Notes: generated by a model from the sequence alone, not told the origin. Counted from the first letter of the stretch, positions 7,529 through 17,316 are shown. The stretch: 38,102 nt of DNA from DALYJJ01 sp031969915 (GCA_031969915.1 DALYJJ010000049.1:1-38102), one strand, 5' to 3'. Numbers and translations are program-made.

Positions 7529-10500
7529 ATGGGGTACGTTGAACTGCATGCCCGCTCGGCCTTCAGTTTCCTGGAAGGTTCCTCTCAGCCCGAAGATCTG
7601 GCCAATCAGGCGGCGGCATTCGGTTATCCCGCCATCGCGCAACTGGACCGCGATTCGCTGAGCGGAGCGCCCCGGTTTTACCAGGCGGCGAAGAAGCTGG
7701 GGATCAAGGCGCACATCGGCGCGGAGGTCACTTCTGTGGATGGCTGCCGGTATGTGCTGCTGGCGGAGAGCCGCGCCGGGTATCAGAACCTGTGCCGCCT
7801 GATCACCTCAATGAAGCTGCGGTGTCCGAAGGGAGAGGCGGCGGCGACACACGATGAGTTCGCGCGGTACGCGGAGGGGCTGGTGTGCCTCACCGGAGGG
7901 CCGGAGGGTCCGCTGGCGCACGCCTTGACATACGGGTGGGAGGCGGCCGGGCAAATGCTGGATCATCTGGTGCGCCTGTACGGGCGGCGGAATGTGTTCA
8001 TTGAGTTGCAGCGTCACCACGACCGGCGGGAGGAAGCTCGCAACCAGGCCGCGGTGGCGCTGGCGCGGCGTCAGGGGTTGCCGTTGCTGGCGGCCAACGG
8101 GGTTTCTCACCTCGACGCCCGCCAGCGGGAGCTGCTCGACGTTTTGACCTGCGTGCGGGAGAAGGTTGCGCTTGAAGACGCGGGACGGCGGCTGGCGGTG
8201 AATTCGGAACGCTACCTGAAGACCGCGCAAGCGATGGAGCGGTTGTTCGCGGATCTGCCGGAAGCGGTGGGGAACGCGGGAGAATTATCGGCGCGTCTGG
8301 ACTTCACGTTGGCGGACCTGGGGTATCAGTTCCCACAATACCCGGTGCCCGCGGGCGAGACGATGAACTCGTTTCTGGCGAAGCGTACGCAGGAGGGCGC
8401 GCGGCGGCGGTACCGCCCGTATCACGACCGGGCGCGGCGTCAGATCGACCGCGAGCTGGCGCTGATCGAGAAGCTCGACCTGGCGGGCTACTTTTTGATC
8501 GTGTGGGACATCGTGGAGTTCTGCCGGTGCGAGGGGATTCTGGCGCAAGGGCGCGGCTCGGCGGCGAATTCGGCGGTCTGCTACTCGCTGGGGATCACGG
8601 CGGTGGATCCGGTGGGGATGGAACTGCTGTTCGAACGATTTCTGAGTGAAGAGCGCGGCGAGTGGCCGGATATCGACTTGGACCTTCCCAGCGGGGACCA
8701 ACGCGAGCGCGTGATCCAGTACGTTTACCAGCGCTACGGCAAGTTGGGGGCGGCCATGACGGCGAACGTGATCACCTATCGCGGGCGTTCGGCGGCGCGC
8801 GACGTAGGCAAGGTGTTCGGATTCGATGATGCCGCGCTGGCACGGCTTTCGCAACTGACGCGCGGCTGGGAGTGGAAGGACACGACGGATACCGACGAGC
8901 GGAGATTCCGCGAGGCGGGCTTCGATTTGAAACAGCCCCTGGTGGCGAAGTTTTTTGAGATCTTCCGCGGCATTCAGGATTTGCCACGGCATTTAGGCCA
9001 GCATTCCGGCGGAATGGTGGTGTGCCAGGGACAATTGGACTCGATTGTTCCGCTCGAACCGGCGACCATGCCGGGACGGGTGGTGATCCAGTGGGACAAG
9101 GAAGACTGCAACGACCTGGGGATCATCAAGGTGGATCTGCTCGGCCTGGGCATGATGGCGGTGCTCGAGGACTGCGTGACGCTGGTGCGCGACGCCTATC
9201 GGGAGGAGATCGACCTGGCGCATCTGCCGCCGGACGATCCGGCGGTCTACGCGGCGCTCCAGAGTGCCGACACGGTGGGGCTGTTTCAGGTGGAGAGCAG
9301 GGCGCAGATGTCGTGCCTGCCGCGGCTGAAGCCGAAGTGTTTTTACGACATCGTGGTGGAAGTGGCGATCATCCGGCCGGGGCCGATCGTCGGGAAACTC
9401 CTGCATCCGTACCTGCGCCGGAGGCAGGGCCGGGAGCCGGTGGATTACATGCATCCGTCGCTTGAACCGGTGCTGCGGCGAACCCTCGGGGTGCCGCTCT
9501 TTCAAGAGCAACTGCTGAAGATGGCGATGATCGTGGCCGGCTTCACGGGCGGGCAAGCCGAGGAGTTACGGCGGGCATTCGGCTTCAAGCGCTCGGAGAA
9601 ACGGATGACGGAAGTAGAGCAGAAGCTGCGGGCGGGGATGGAGGCCAACAGCATCGACGCGGCGGCGCAGGACCGGATCATTCAATCGATCACCTCGTTC
9701 GCGCTGTATGGTTTTCCGGAGTCGCACGCGGCGAGTTTCGCCTTGATCGCCTACGCCAGCGCGTGGTTGAAGGAGCACTACCTGGCGGCGTTCACCGCGG
9801 CGATGTTAAACAACCAACCGATGGGGTTCTACCAGCCGGCCACGCTGGTGAAGGACGCACAACGGCACGGCCTGCGCTTCCGGCCCGTGGACGTCCAGGT
9901 TTCCCATTGGAAGTGCACGATTGAGAACGGCGAAGGAGGCGAGCGTGTGGTCCGGCTGGGATTCAACTACGTGCGTGGCTTTCGCCAGGAGGCCGCGCTC
10001 GCGTTGGTGGCCGAGCGCGGACGCGGTTTGTTCGCGAGCATCGACGATTTCACGCGGCGGGTGACGGAGCTTCGCAAGGACGAAGTGACCCGCCTGGCGC
10101 AGGTGGGCGCTTTGAATTCGCTGACCGCGCACCGGCGCAGCGCGCTCTGGGAGTCCGAAGCCGCACTGCGCGCGCCCGGGCCTTTATGGGAGGGTATGGC
10201 CGCGGAAGACAGTAATCCGTTGCGCACGATGACGGAGGTGGAGCGCCTGCACGCGGATTTTCGCGGCACGGGTTTGACCATCGGCAAGCATCCCATGGCC
10301 TGGCTGAGGCCGCGGTTGGACGAGCGCAAGGTGCGGCGGGCGGCGGAGTTGCATACCTTGCGAAACGGGATGGTGGTGCGCGTGGCCGGGTGCGTGATCT
10401 GCCGGCAGCGGCCGGGCACGGCGAAGGGCTTCTTGTTTATGAGCCTGGAGGACGAGACGGGGATTGCCAACGCGATCATCGAGCCGGCGTTTTATGAGGC

Positions 10501-10645
10501 GCATCGCACGGTGCTGGTGAGCGAACAGTTCCTGCTGCTGGAGGGATCGCTACAGCATGTGGATGGCGTGGTGTCGGTGAAAGTAGCGCGGGCGGAGGCG
10601 ATCCGCGCGCCGCAGCCGGCCGCGCCATCGCACGATTTTCATTAG
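7529..10645 (+). CDS. dnaE2: Error-prone DNA polymerase III alpha subunit DnaE2
   Basis: A 1038-residue C-family DNA polymerase of the translesion DnaE2 branch, which in many bacteria works with ImuA/ImuB for damage-induced mutagenesis. Evidence in order: PHP domain at the N-terminus (YVELHARSAFSFLEGSSQPE, with the DnaE2-style FSFLEGSS), the palm with RGSAANSAVCYSLGI and the catalytic aspartates PDIDLDLP (D381, D383, D385), fingers and thumb, the HQ-like block RHLGQHSGGMVVCQGQLD, helix-hairpin-helix region, and a C-terminal OB fold (VRVAGCVICRQRPGTAKGF). The PHP motif is partly altered (AQLDRD where AITDRD is usual). Length is normal for DnaE2 (about 1030-1090) and shorter than replicative DnaE. 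No imuA, imuB or lexA flanks it. Its stop overlaps the convergent HDOD gene by 4 bp. Confidence 0.95.
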   Translation: MGYVELHARSAFSFLEGSSQPEDLANQAAAFGYPAIAQLDRDSLSGAPRFYQAAKKLGIKAHIGAEVTSVDGCRYVLLAESRAGYQNLCRLITSMKLRCPKGEAAATHDEFARYAEGLVCLTGGPEGPLAHALTYGWEAAGQMLDHLVRLYGRRNVFIELQRHHDRREEARNQAAVALARRQGLPLLAANGVSHLDARQRELLDVLTCVREKVALEDAGRRLAVNSERYLKTAQAMERLFADLPEAVGNAGELSARLDFTLADLGYQFPQYPVPAGETMNSFLAKRTQEGARRRYRPYHDRARRQIDRELALIEKLDLAGYFLIVWDIVEFCRCEGILAQGRGSAANSAVCYSLGITAVDPVGMELLFERFLSEERGEWPDIDLDLPSGDQRERVIQYVYQRYGKLGAAMTANVITYRGRSAARDVGKVFGFDDAALARLSQLTRGWEWKDTTDTDERRFREAGFDLKQPLVAKFFEIFRGIQDLPRHLGQHSGGMVVCQGQLDSIVPLEPATMPGRVVIQWDKEDCNDLGIIKVDLLGLGMMAVLEDCVTLVRDAYREEIDLAHLPPDDPAVYAALQSADTVGLFQVESRAQMSCLPRLKPKCFYDIVVEVAIIRPGPIVGKLLHPYLRRRQGREPVDYMHPSLEPVLRRTLGVPLFQEQLLKMAMIVAGFTGGQAEELRRAFGFKRSEKRMTEVEQKLRAGMEANSIDAAAQDRIIQSITSFALYGFPESHAASFALIAYASAWLKEHYLAAFTAAMLNNQPMGFYQPATLVKDAQRHGLRFRPVDVQVSHWKCTIENGEGGERVVRLGFNYVRGFRQEAALALVAERGRGLFASIDDFTRRVTELRKDEVTRLAQVGALNSLTAHRRSALWESEAALRAPGPLWEGMAAEDSNPLRTMTEVERLHADFRGTGLTIGKHPMAWLRPRLDERKVRRAAELHTLRNGMVVRVAGCVICRQRPGTAKGFLFMSLEDETGIANAIIEPAFYEAHRTVLVSEQFLLLEGSLQHVDGVVSVKVARAEAIRAPQPAAPSHDFH

Positions 10646-11856
10646 CCGGCGATTGCTTCAAGGAGCGCCGACGCGGGCCGGCGTCCGATCAGCGCGGGCG
10701 TCAGGCCGCAGGCGTCCATGGCGTCTTCGAGAGCGGGAGGACTGATGATGCCCTCGGGCGCGCTGTCGAGGGCGTGTTCGGCGACGAACAGAAGGCTGTC
10801 GACCGGGCCGAGTGGCGCGTGATGGCTGGCAACGGCGTCCACCATCGTGTCGGGAAAACGCCAATCGGCGAGCAGGAAACTGCCCAGCCGGGAATGGTCC
10901 ATGCCGGTGAGAATGGTCTCGGCGAGGTTGGGCGGACAACCCTGTTGACGCAGGCGTTCGTAGGCAGCGACGAGGGGCGAGCTGAGGTGATAGATCACCA
11001 CGCGTCCGATGTCGTGCACCAGGCCGCAGAGGAACAACTCCTCAGACGGCGCCAGCCGGTTCGGGGCGCCCAGCGTGCGGGCAAACTCTCCGACCGCGAC
11101 GGCGTGCCGCCATTCCTGCATCAGCCGCCCGGAAGCGGACGCGGGGCGCATGGCCACGGCCAGCATCACCTGGCGCGCCACCGGCACGCCCAGATGGTTC
11201 ACCGCGTGCGGCACATCCCTGACCTCAAAGCGCGTTCCATAGAGCGCAGAGTTGGCGGCGCGGATCAGGTGCGCGGCGACGATCGGGTCCTCTTCGCCGA
11301 TGGCCGATACTTCGCGCACGCCGGCCTCTTCGCCGAGCGACAGGATCCGCAGCGCGAGGCGCGGCCGCACCCCGACCAGGCGGGCGGCGGCACGGAACTC
11401 CAGGACGCCGGTGGAGGGCTCCAGTGCTTCGACAATACTTGGATCGAAGCCCGCGCTGGCGGCCAGCACGGGGATTCCGCCCAGGTCAAACGGCTGGTTC
11501 ACCAAACCACAGTATTCATAGTGTTCCACCACGAGATCGGCGAGCTCGACCAGTTCGGCCAGCACATCGCGCTGCGGCGCCGCACGGAACCGGAGGCGCT
11601 GGACGAGATCCGTGGCGGGCGTTGCCGGGTACACGCCGCCTCCAGCCGCGGCGGTGCAGCCGGGAAAGACGTCCCCCGCAATCCGCGAGAGCACGGCTTC
11701 GTGCGAGAGGTCGAGCGGATGATGATGCAGTGAAGCGGCTTCTTCAAGGATCCCGAACGTTTCCGGGCCCACGCCGGCCCGGCGAGCCAGTTCCAGGGCC
11801 ACGCCCCGCACCGCGCGTGTGTGTTCTTCGACTCCCCAGACTGCTGTTGCCGTCAT
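10642..11856 (-). CDS. HDOD domain signalling protein
   Basis: A 404-residue cytoplasmic protein with a HDOD domain over about residues 155-375. Landmarks are LIRAANSALYG (198-207), AVNHLGVPVARQVMLAVAM, EWRHAVAVGEFARTL, GLVHDIGRVVI with the HD pair at 281-282, then DHSRLGSFLLADWRFPDTMV and ASHH (345-346). HDOD proteins act in bacterial signalling (chemotaxis, c-di-GMP-linked and stress circuits), usually without proven hydrolase activity. The N-terminal 150 residues include another HD-like helical stretch (EEHTRAVRGVALELA, ASLHHHPLDLS) that may be a degenerate second HD domain. There is no receiver or EAL domain and no chemotaxis neighbours. It starts at ATG 11856 and diverges from the PSD1 gene with 93 bp between them. 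Confidence 0.88.
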   Translation of the reverse strand: MTATAVWGVEEHTRAVRGVALELARRAGVGPETFGILEEAASLHHHPLDLSHEAVLSRIAGDVFPGCTAAAGGGVYPATPATDLVQRLRFRAAPQRDVLAELVELADLVVEHYEYCGLVNQPFDLGGIPVLAASAGFDPSIVEALEPSTGVLEFRAAARLVGVRPRLALRILSLGEEAGVREVSAIGEEDPIVAAHLIRAANSALYGTRFEVRDVPHAVNHLGVPVARQVMLAVAMRPASASGRLMQEWRHAVAVGEFARTLGAPNRLAPSEELFLCGLVHDIGRVVIYHLSSPLVAAYERLRQQGCPPNLAETILTGMDHSRLGSFLLADWRFPDTMVDAVASHHAPLGPVDSLLFVAEHALDSAPEGIISPPALEDAMDACGLTPALIGRRPASALLEAIAG

Positions 11857-11949
11857 ACCGTTTCAATCCCCTTATCGGTTGCGGCAGACGTTTCTCTAGC
11901 CGCCACTGGACTCGCGGCGCCCGACGGTGTGAGATAAGGGTAGCTGTCG

Positions 11950-14900
11950 ATGATCTGGGTCCTTCTTCTCCTGTTGGCGGCGCCCGTCGCGGCAGCCGAG
12001 GTGCGCTTCAACCGCGACGTTCGGCCGATTCTCTCCGACCGCTGCTACGCCTGTCACGGGCCGGACCGCGCGAACCGCAAAACGAAGATGCGCCTGGACG
12101 GGGAAAGCGACGCGAAGGCAGACCTGGGCAAAGGGCGTTTCGCGATCGTCGCCGGCGCGCCGGAGAAGAGCGAGATCTGGAAGCGAATCGTTTCCCCCAA
12201 CCGGACGCTGCGCATGCCGCCCGCCTACCTGGGCCACGAAGCGCTCCAGCCGCGCGAGGCGGCGATCATCCGGCAGTGGATCGAGCAAGGCGCGAAGTAC
12301 GAGCCGCACTGGGCGTTTGTGCCCCCCGCGCGGCCCGCCGCGCCCGCGGTTCGCGAGGCCGCCTGGGTGCGCAATCCGATCGACGCGTTCATCCTGAGCC
12401 GCCTGGAGGGCGAGGGGCTGCGGCCCGCGCCGGAGGCGGACAGGCGGACGCTGATGCGGCGCGTGTCGCTCGATCTCACCGGGTTGCCGCCCACACCCGC
12501 GGAGGTCGATGCGTTCGTGCGCGACTCCTCGCCCGCCGCCTATGAGAAGCTGGTCGACCGGCTGCTCGGGACCACCCGCTACGCCGAGCGCATGGCCATC
12601 CGCTGGCTGGAGGCCGCCCGCTACGCCGACACCAACGGCTACCAGACCGACGGACCGCGGACCATGTGGCAGTGGCGAGACTGGGTGGTGAACGCATTTC
12701 ATCGTGACCAGCCGTGGGACCAGTTCACGATCGAACAAATCGCCGGCGATCTGTTGCCCGGCGCGACGCTCGAACAGAAGATCGCCACCGGGTTTCATCG
12801 CAACCACCGCACCAGCGCGGAGGGCGGCATCGTGGACGAAGAGTTCCGCGTCGAATATGTGGCGGACCGCGCGGAGACCACCTCCACCGTCTGGCTCGGG
12901 CTGACTGTGGGCTGCGCGCGCTGTCATGATCACAAGTTCGATCCCATCTCACAGCGCGATTACTATTCGCTGTTCGCCTACTTCAACAACGTGCCCGAGC
13001 GCGGCTTCGTGTGGGATTACGGCAACGAGGATCCTCTGCTGCGAACACCTTCGCCCGAACAGCGGAAGCGGCTGGCGGAGCTGGACACCCAGGTGGCGGC
13101 GGCGCGGGCGGAGGTACAGCGCCTGGAAGCCCAGCGGGCGAAGGCGCAGGCGAAGTGGGAGCGTTCGGCGGCCCGGAAGAACGTCGATTGGTCGGTTACC
13201 GAGGGGCAGACGGTGCACGTCCCGGCGGCGCGAGCGTATAACGGCAAGGAGTTCTACGCGCATCCGGACCGCGGGCCCACGCCCGAGTATCAGGACCCGA
13301 TCACGCTGGCGGCGTGGATCGAACCGGCGTCGGCGAGTGGAGCGATTCTCGCGCGTGGAGAGGACGACCTGGAAGGTCGGCAGATCGCGTTGTTGCTCGT
13401 GGAGGGCAAGCTGCGGCTCCACATGACGTTCCGATGGTCGGACCTCTCGATGCGCCTGGAGACGGTTCAGCCGCTGGCGTTGAAAGAACGCCAGCACGTG
13501 GCGGTGACCTACGACGGCGGCAAGCGCGCTTCCGGAGTTCGCGTCTATGTCAACGGCGAACGGCAGCCGGTGAGAGTGCTGCTCGACCAGTTGCTGCACG
13601 CGATTGAGATCAAGGATTTCGATTGGCGCGTGGGCGCCGGCGCAGGCTTCCGCTTCACCGGGCGCATCGCGGACGCACGCGTGTATGCGCGGGCGCTGAG
13701 CCCGGCGGAAGTGGCGGCGCTGAGCGCCGGCGAGACGGTGAGCACGCTGGCGGCGCGGGCGCAGCGCACCGCGGCCGAGGAGAGCAAGCTGCGGCTTTGT
13801 TTCGACGATCGATTCGCGCCGAAGAACGTGCGCAAGGCGCTGGCTGGGTTGAAGGCGGCCGAGGCGGAGCGCGCGAAGTTCGAGCAGTCGATCCCCACGA
13901 TGATGGTGATGCGCGAGGAACCGGGGTTGCGCGACGCCTTCGTGCTCAAGCGCGGCGCCTACGACGCGCGGGGAGAAAAAGTGCTTCCTGCCGTGCCCCA
14001 GGCGCTGAGCGGTGGAGCGTTGCCGCCGGATCGCCTGGGGCTGGCTCGCTGGCTCGCCGACCGCGGCAACCCTCTCACGGCGCGGGTGGCAGTGAATCGC
14101 TTCTGGGCGATGCTGTTCGGCGTGGGCATCGTGAAAACGGTGGAAGACTTCGGTTCCCAAGGCGAGTGGCCGGTGCATCCGGACCTGCTGGACTGGCTGG
14201 CGGTGGAGTTCATGGATTCCGGTTGGAGCGTGAAGCGGATCGTCAAGACGATGGTCATGAGCGCAGCCTACCGGCAATCGTCCCGGGTGACGCCGGAGTT
14301 GCACCAGCGCGACCCCGACAACCGTTTGCTCGCCCGCGGGCCGCGGTTTCGACTGCCCGCCGAGATGATCCGCGATCAGGCGCTGGCGGTAGCGGGGCTG
14401 CTGGCCGACCGCGTGGGCGGGCCGCCTGTGAAGCCCTATCAGCCGCCGGGATTGTGGCAGGAGTTGACCGGAGGACGCGGGTACAAGGAGGACGAAGGCG
14501 AGGGTCTCTACCGCCGCACGCTGTATTCGTATTGGCGGCGCACCATTCCGCCGCCCGCGATGATCAACTTCGATTCGCCCACGCGCGAGGTGTGCACGGT
14601 TCGCGAGTCGCGCACCAACACGCCGCTGCAGGCGCTCAACCTGATGAACGAGGTGACGTTCGTCGAGGCATCGCGCAAGTTGGCGGAGCGGATGTTGCAG
14701 GAGGGTGGCTCGGACCCCGTGACCCGCGGGTTCGCACTGGTGCTGGGGCGTGCGCCGCGGCCGCGCGAACGGGCGGCTGCGGATGCGGCGTTGGCGAAGT
14801 TCCGGTCTGTGTACCGCGCTAAGCCGGGCGAGGCGGAGGCTCTGTTGCAGCAGGGGAAGTCACCGCGCGACCGCGGAATTCCCGCGGCGGAGCTGGCCGC

Positions 14901-14958
14901 CTACACCGCGGTGGCGAGCCTGCTCTTGAACTTGGACGAAACGGTGACCAAGGAGTAA
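11950..14958 (+). CDS. PSD1-type cytochrome protein: cytochrome c + DUF1549 + LamG-like + DUF1553
   Basis: A 1002-residue exported protein of the planctomycete/acidobacterial PSD1 group. A short signal peptide (MIWVLLLLLAAPVAAA) leads to a cytochrome c-type haem site CYACH (residues 32-36; PSCyt1 domain, with RMPP as the later Met region). DUF1549 follows (about 140-345: NPIDAFILSRLEGEGL, RRVSLDLTGLPPTPAEVDAF) and contains a second haem-like motif CARCHDHKFDPI (322-333). A coiled coil (about 375-415) and a concanavalin/LamG-like domain (about 430-600; VRVYVNGERQPV) sit in the middle. The C-terminal DUF1553 domain includes NPLTARVAVNRFWAMLFG and TNTPLQALNLMN. The pair with DUF1501 one base downstream is a very common two-gene operon thought to act on polysaccharides or sulfated sugars outside the cytoplasm, but the reaction is unproven. 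Confidence 0.95.
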   Translation: MIWVLLLLLAAPVAAAEVRFNRDVRPILSDRCYACHGPDRANRKTKMRLDGESDAKADLGKGRFAIVAGAPEKSEIWKRIVSPNRTLRMPPAYLGHEALQPREAAIIRQWIEQGAKYEPHWAFVPPARPAAPAVREAAWVRNPIDAFILSRLEGEGLRPAPEADRRTLMRRVSLDLTGLPPTPAEVDAFVRDSSPAAYEKLVDRLLGTTRYAERMAIRWLEAARYADTNGYQTDGPRTMWQWRDWVVNAFHRDQPWDQFTIEQIAGDLLPGATLEQKIATGFHRNHRTSAEGGIVDEEFRVEYVADRAETTSTVWLGLTVGCARCHDHKFDPISQRDYYSLFAYFNNVPERGFVWDYGNEDPLLRTPSPEQRKRLAELDTQVAAARAEVQRLEAQRAKAQAKWERSAARKNVDWSVTEGQTVHVPAARAYNGKEFYAHPDRGPTPEYQDPITLAAWIEPASASGAILARGEDDLEGRQIALLLVEGKLRLHMTFRWSDLSMRLETVQPLALKERQHVAVTYDGGKRASGVRVYVNGERQPVRVLLDQLLHAIEIKDFDWRVGAGAGFRFTGRIADARVYARALSPAEVAALSAGETVSTLAARAQRTAAEESKLRLCFDDRFAPKNVRKALAGLKAAEAERAKFEQSIPTMMVMREEPGLRDAFVLKRGAYDARGEKVLPAVPQALSGGALPPDRLGLARWLADRGNPLTARVAVNRFWAMLFGVGIVKTVEDFGSQGEWPVHPDLLDWLAVEFMDSGWSVKRIVKTMVMSAAYRQSSRVTPELHQRDPDNRLLARGPRFRLPAEMIRDQALAVAGLLADRVGGPPVKPYQPPGLWQELTGGRGYKEDEGEGLYRRTLYSYWRRTIPPPAMINFDSPTREVCTVRESRTNTPLQALNLMNEVTFVEASRKLAERMLQEGGSDPVTRGFALVLGRAPRPRERAAADAALAKFRSVYRAKPGEAEALLQQGKSPRDRGIPAAELAAYTAVASLLLNLDETVTKE

Positions 14959-14959
14959 C

Positions 14960-16390
14960 ATGGATCGCCCGACGCGAAGGCACTTCTTCGGACGCACGGC
15001 CTGCGGGCTGGGCATCGCCGCGCTGGCGAACCTCTTGAACGGCGCCAAGGCGCAAGGGGCTCCCACGCGGCGCACGGGCGGACTCGAGGGCCTGCCCCAC
15101 CTCGCACCCAAAGCAAAGCGCGTGATCTACCTGTTTCAATCGGGCGCGCCATCACAGATCGAACTCTTCGACTACAAGCCGCGCCTGGTGGAATTCCAGG
15201 GCGCGAATCTACCCGAATCCGTGCGCATGGGGCAGCGCCTGACCACTATGTCCGCCTTGCAAACCGGATTCCCCGTGGTGCCGTCGAAGTACGCTTTCGA
15301 GCAGCGTGGACAGTCCGGGGCATGGGTGAGCGAACTACTGCCCTACACAGCGAAGATCGCCGACCAACTCACCTTCATCAAGAGCATGCACACGGAGGCG
15401 ATCAACCACGATCCGGCGGTGACGTTTTTTCAGACCGGTTCGCAAATCGCGGGCCGGCCCAGCATGGGCGCATGGATCGCCTATGGAATCGGCTGTGAGA
15501 CCGAGAACCTGCCGGCGTTCGTGGTGATGATCTCCCCCGGACAAGGCGGCGGTGGGCAGCCGCTCTACGATCGCTTGTGGGGCAGCGGGTTTCTGCCCAC
15601 GCGGTATCAAGGCGTGAAGTTCCGATCCGTGGGCGACCCCGTGCTGTATCTGTCGAACCCGCCAGGTTTTTCCGCCGAAAGCCGGCGTTTCTTCCTGGAC
15701 GCATTACGGGAGATGAACGAGGATAAGCTCGGCGACTACGGGGACCCGGAGATTGCCACCCGGATCGCCCAATACGAAATGGCCTACCGGATGCAATCGT
15801 CGGTCCCCGAGTTAGTCGACTTATCGCAGGAACCGGACAGCGTAGTCGCCACCTATGGGCCGGATGCCCGCAAGCCCGGAACCTTCGCCTACAACTGCCT
15901 GCTGGCCCGCCGCCTGGCCGAACGCGGCGTACGCTTCATTCAGCTCTACCATCGCGATTGGGACCATCACGGCAAGCTCCCCGAGGGATTGCCCAAGCGC
16001 TGCCGGGAGACCGATCAGCCGGCGGCGGCGCTGGTGGAGGACCTAAAGCGGCGCGGGATGCTCGACGACACGCTGGTGATCTGGGGCGGTGAATTTGGCC
16101 GAACCGTTTACTGCCAGGGTAAGTTGACCAAGGACGACTACGGCCGCGACCACCACCCACGCTGTTTCACTATCTGGATGGCCGGCGGCGGGGTGAAGCC
16201 GGGCCTGACCGTCGGCGCGACAGACGATTATTCATATAACGTGACGGAGCGGCCCGTCCATGTGCACGACTTACAGGCCACGATTCTCCACTTACTGGGG
16301 ATCGACCATACGCGCTTGACTTACAAGTTCCAGGGCCGGGCCTTCCGTCTTACCGATGTGCACGGCGAGGTGGTCCGGGAGATCCTCTGA
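14960..16390 (+). CDS. DUF1501 family Tat-exported protein
   Basis: A 476-residue partner of the PSD1 gene, starting one base after its stop with AAGGAG inside the upstream gene's last codons as the ribosome site, so the two are an operon. The N-terminus DRPTRRHFFGRTACGLGI is a twin-arginine signal. DUF1501 proteins belong to the alkaline phosphatase/sulfatase superfamily. Landmarks here are VIYLFQSGAPSQIELFDYKP near the start, FFQTGSQIAGRPSMGAW, CLLARRLAERGVRFIQLYH with DWDHHGKLP, TLVIWGGEFGRT, GRDHHPRCFTIWMAGGGVK and HDLQATILHLLGID. The aspartate/histidine ligands expected for metal binding are present in the DHHP and GEFGRT blocks. The exact substrate is unknown. Its TGA abuts the stop of the convergent SDR gene with no gap. 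Confidence 0.95.
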   Translation: MDRPTRRHFFGRTACGLGIAALANLLNGAKAQGAPTRRTGGLEGLPHLAPKAKRVIYLFQSGAPSQIELFDYKPRLVEFQGANLPESVRMGQRLTTMSALQTGFPVVPSKYAFEQRGQSGAWVSELLPYTAKIADQLTFIKSMHTEAINHDPAVTFFQTGSQIAGRPSMGAWIAYGIGCETENLPAFVVMISPGQGGGGQPLYDRLWGSGFLPTRYQGVKFRSVGDPVLYLSNPPGFSAESRRFFLDALREMNEDKLGDYGDPEIATRIAQYEMAYRMQSSVPELVDLSQEPDSVVATYGPDARKPGTFAYNCLLARRLAERGVRFIQLYHRDWDHHGKLPEGLPKRCRETDQPAAALVEDLKRRGMLDDTLVIWGGEFGRTVYCQGKLTKDDYGRDHHPRCFTIWMAGGGVKPGLTVGATDDYSYNVTERPVHVHDLQATILHLLGIDHTRLTYKFQGRAFRLTDVHGEVVREIL

Positions 16391-17281
16391 TCAGTCCGCC
16401 GCTGCCGCCGCCTGGGCGGATGGGGCGATCTCAATCTCCAGTCCGAAGTCGCGCTTCACGGCCTCTCGGTAGGCTTCATCGTCGAGAGCGTTGAAGGCGA
16501 TCCACTGTTCATCGGTCATCGCGGCGCGCCACGCCAGGAAAGGCGCCGCATCGGGGCCCGCGGGGTGGCGTAGCTGGCCGGTGCCGCTCTCCACGATGTG
16601 CCGGATGACGGCGGCCACCGTTGTGGGCGGCGTAGGCTGGCCCAGCGCCGCACGGAACATGGCGGCGAGGTGGCGAGCGTGCGGGTAGAGGGAAGGCGGC
16701 GCGGTCTCGATGGCATGCGCCATCGGTGTATCGATAATGCCTGGCTCGACAATCGCCACGCGGACGCCGAACGGCTTCATTTCCTGGGCGAGCGCTTCGC
16801 TCACTGCTTCCAAAGCGAACTTCGACGCCGCATAGTAGCCGAGCGGGGACGAGGAGATCTTGCCGGCCACCGAACTCACGTTGACGATGCAGCCGCTGCG
16901 GCGCTCACGCATCGCCGCCGCCGCCTGTCGAATGCACCGGATGGCGCCGAAGTAGTTCGTCTCCATGATCGCCCGAACGTCGTCCATCGGCAGCTCCTCG
17001 GTGGACCCATGCCGTTCGATCCCCGCGTTGTTGACCAACACGTCGATCGAAACGCCCTGGCCGCGTAACTCGCCGAAACACTCCGCCACGGAGAGATCGG
17101 AATCCACATCCATTCGATGGATGGTCACCGGCAGCCCTTCGCGCTCCACGGCCTGTGCGAGCGCGGGCGACCGCGCCGGGTTGCGCATGGTCGCATAAAC
17201 GCGGTGCCCCGCGCGTCCTAACTCGAGAGCTGCAGCCAGCCCGATGCCGGAGCTGGTTCCGGTGATGAGAATCTGTGCCAT
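16391..17281 (-). CDS. Short-chain dehydrogenase/reductase (SDR)
   Basis: A 296-residue NAD(P)-dependent oxidoreductase of the classical SDR family, cytoplasmic. The cofactor motif TGTSSGIG is at residues 7-14, NNAG at 84-87, the catalytic serine around 137 (NVSSVAGK), and YxxxK at Y150/K154 (YYAASKFALEA), so the active site is complete. After the core it has the PGIIDTPMA segment and a C-terminal tail of about 45 residues ending in an Ala-rich stretch. The tail and overall length resemble SDRs annotated as oxidoreductases acting on steroid-, retinol- or sugar-like compounds, but the substrate cannot be assigned. The gene is monocistronic and convergent with the DUF1501 gene; its ATG 17281 is 35 bp after the end of the propeller gene that lies upstream on the same strand, so it may be the third gene of that minus-strand set. 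Confidence 0.93.
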   Translation of the reverse strand: MAQILITGTSSGIGLAAALELGRAGHRVYATMRNPARSPALAQAVEREGLPVTIHRMDVDSDLSVAECFGELRGQGVSIDVLVNNAGIERHGSTEELPMDDVRAIMETNYFGAIRCIRQAAAAMRERRSGCIVNVSSVAGKISSSPLGYYAASKFALEAVSEALAQEMKPFGVRVAIVEPGIIDTPMAHAIETAPPSLYPHARHLAAMFRAALGQPTPPTTVAAVIRHIVESGTGQLRHPAGPDAAPFLAWRAAMTDEQWIAFNALDDEAYREAVKRDFGLEIEIAPSAQAAAAAD

Positions 17282-17316
17282 GGTGCGTACTCAGGTTCGA
17301 ATACGATAGCAGACTG

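Noticed and set aside
12949..14304. 451-codon minus-strand open frame opposite the PSD1 gene
   Set aside because: Shadow of the cytochrome/DUF1549 gene; product is Arg/Leu/His-rich without a domain.
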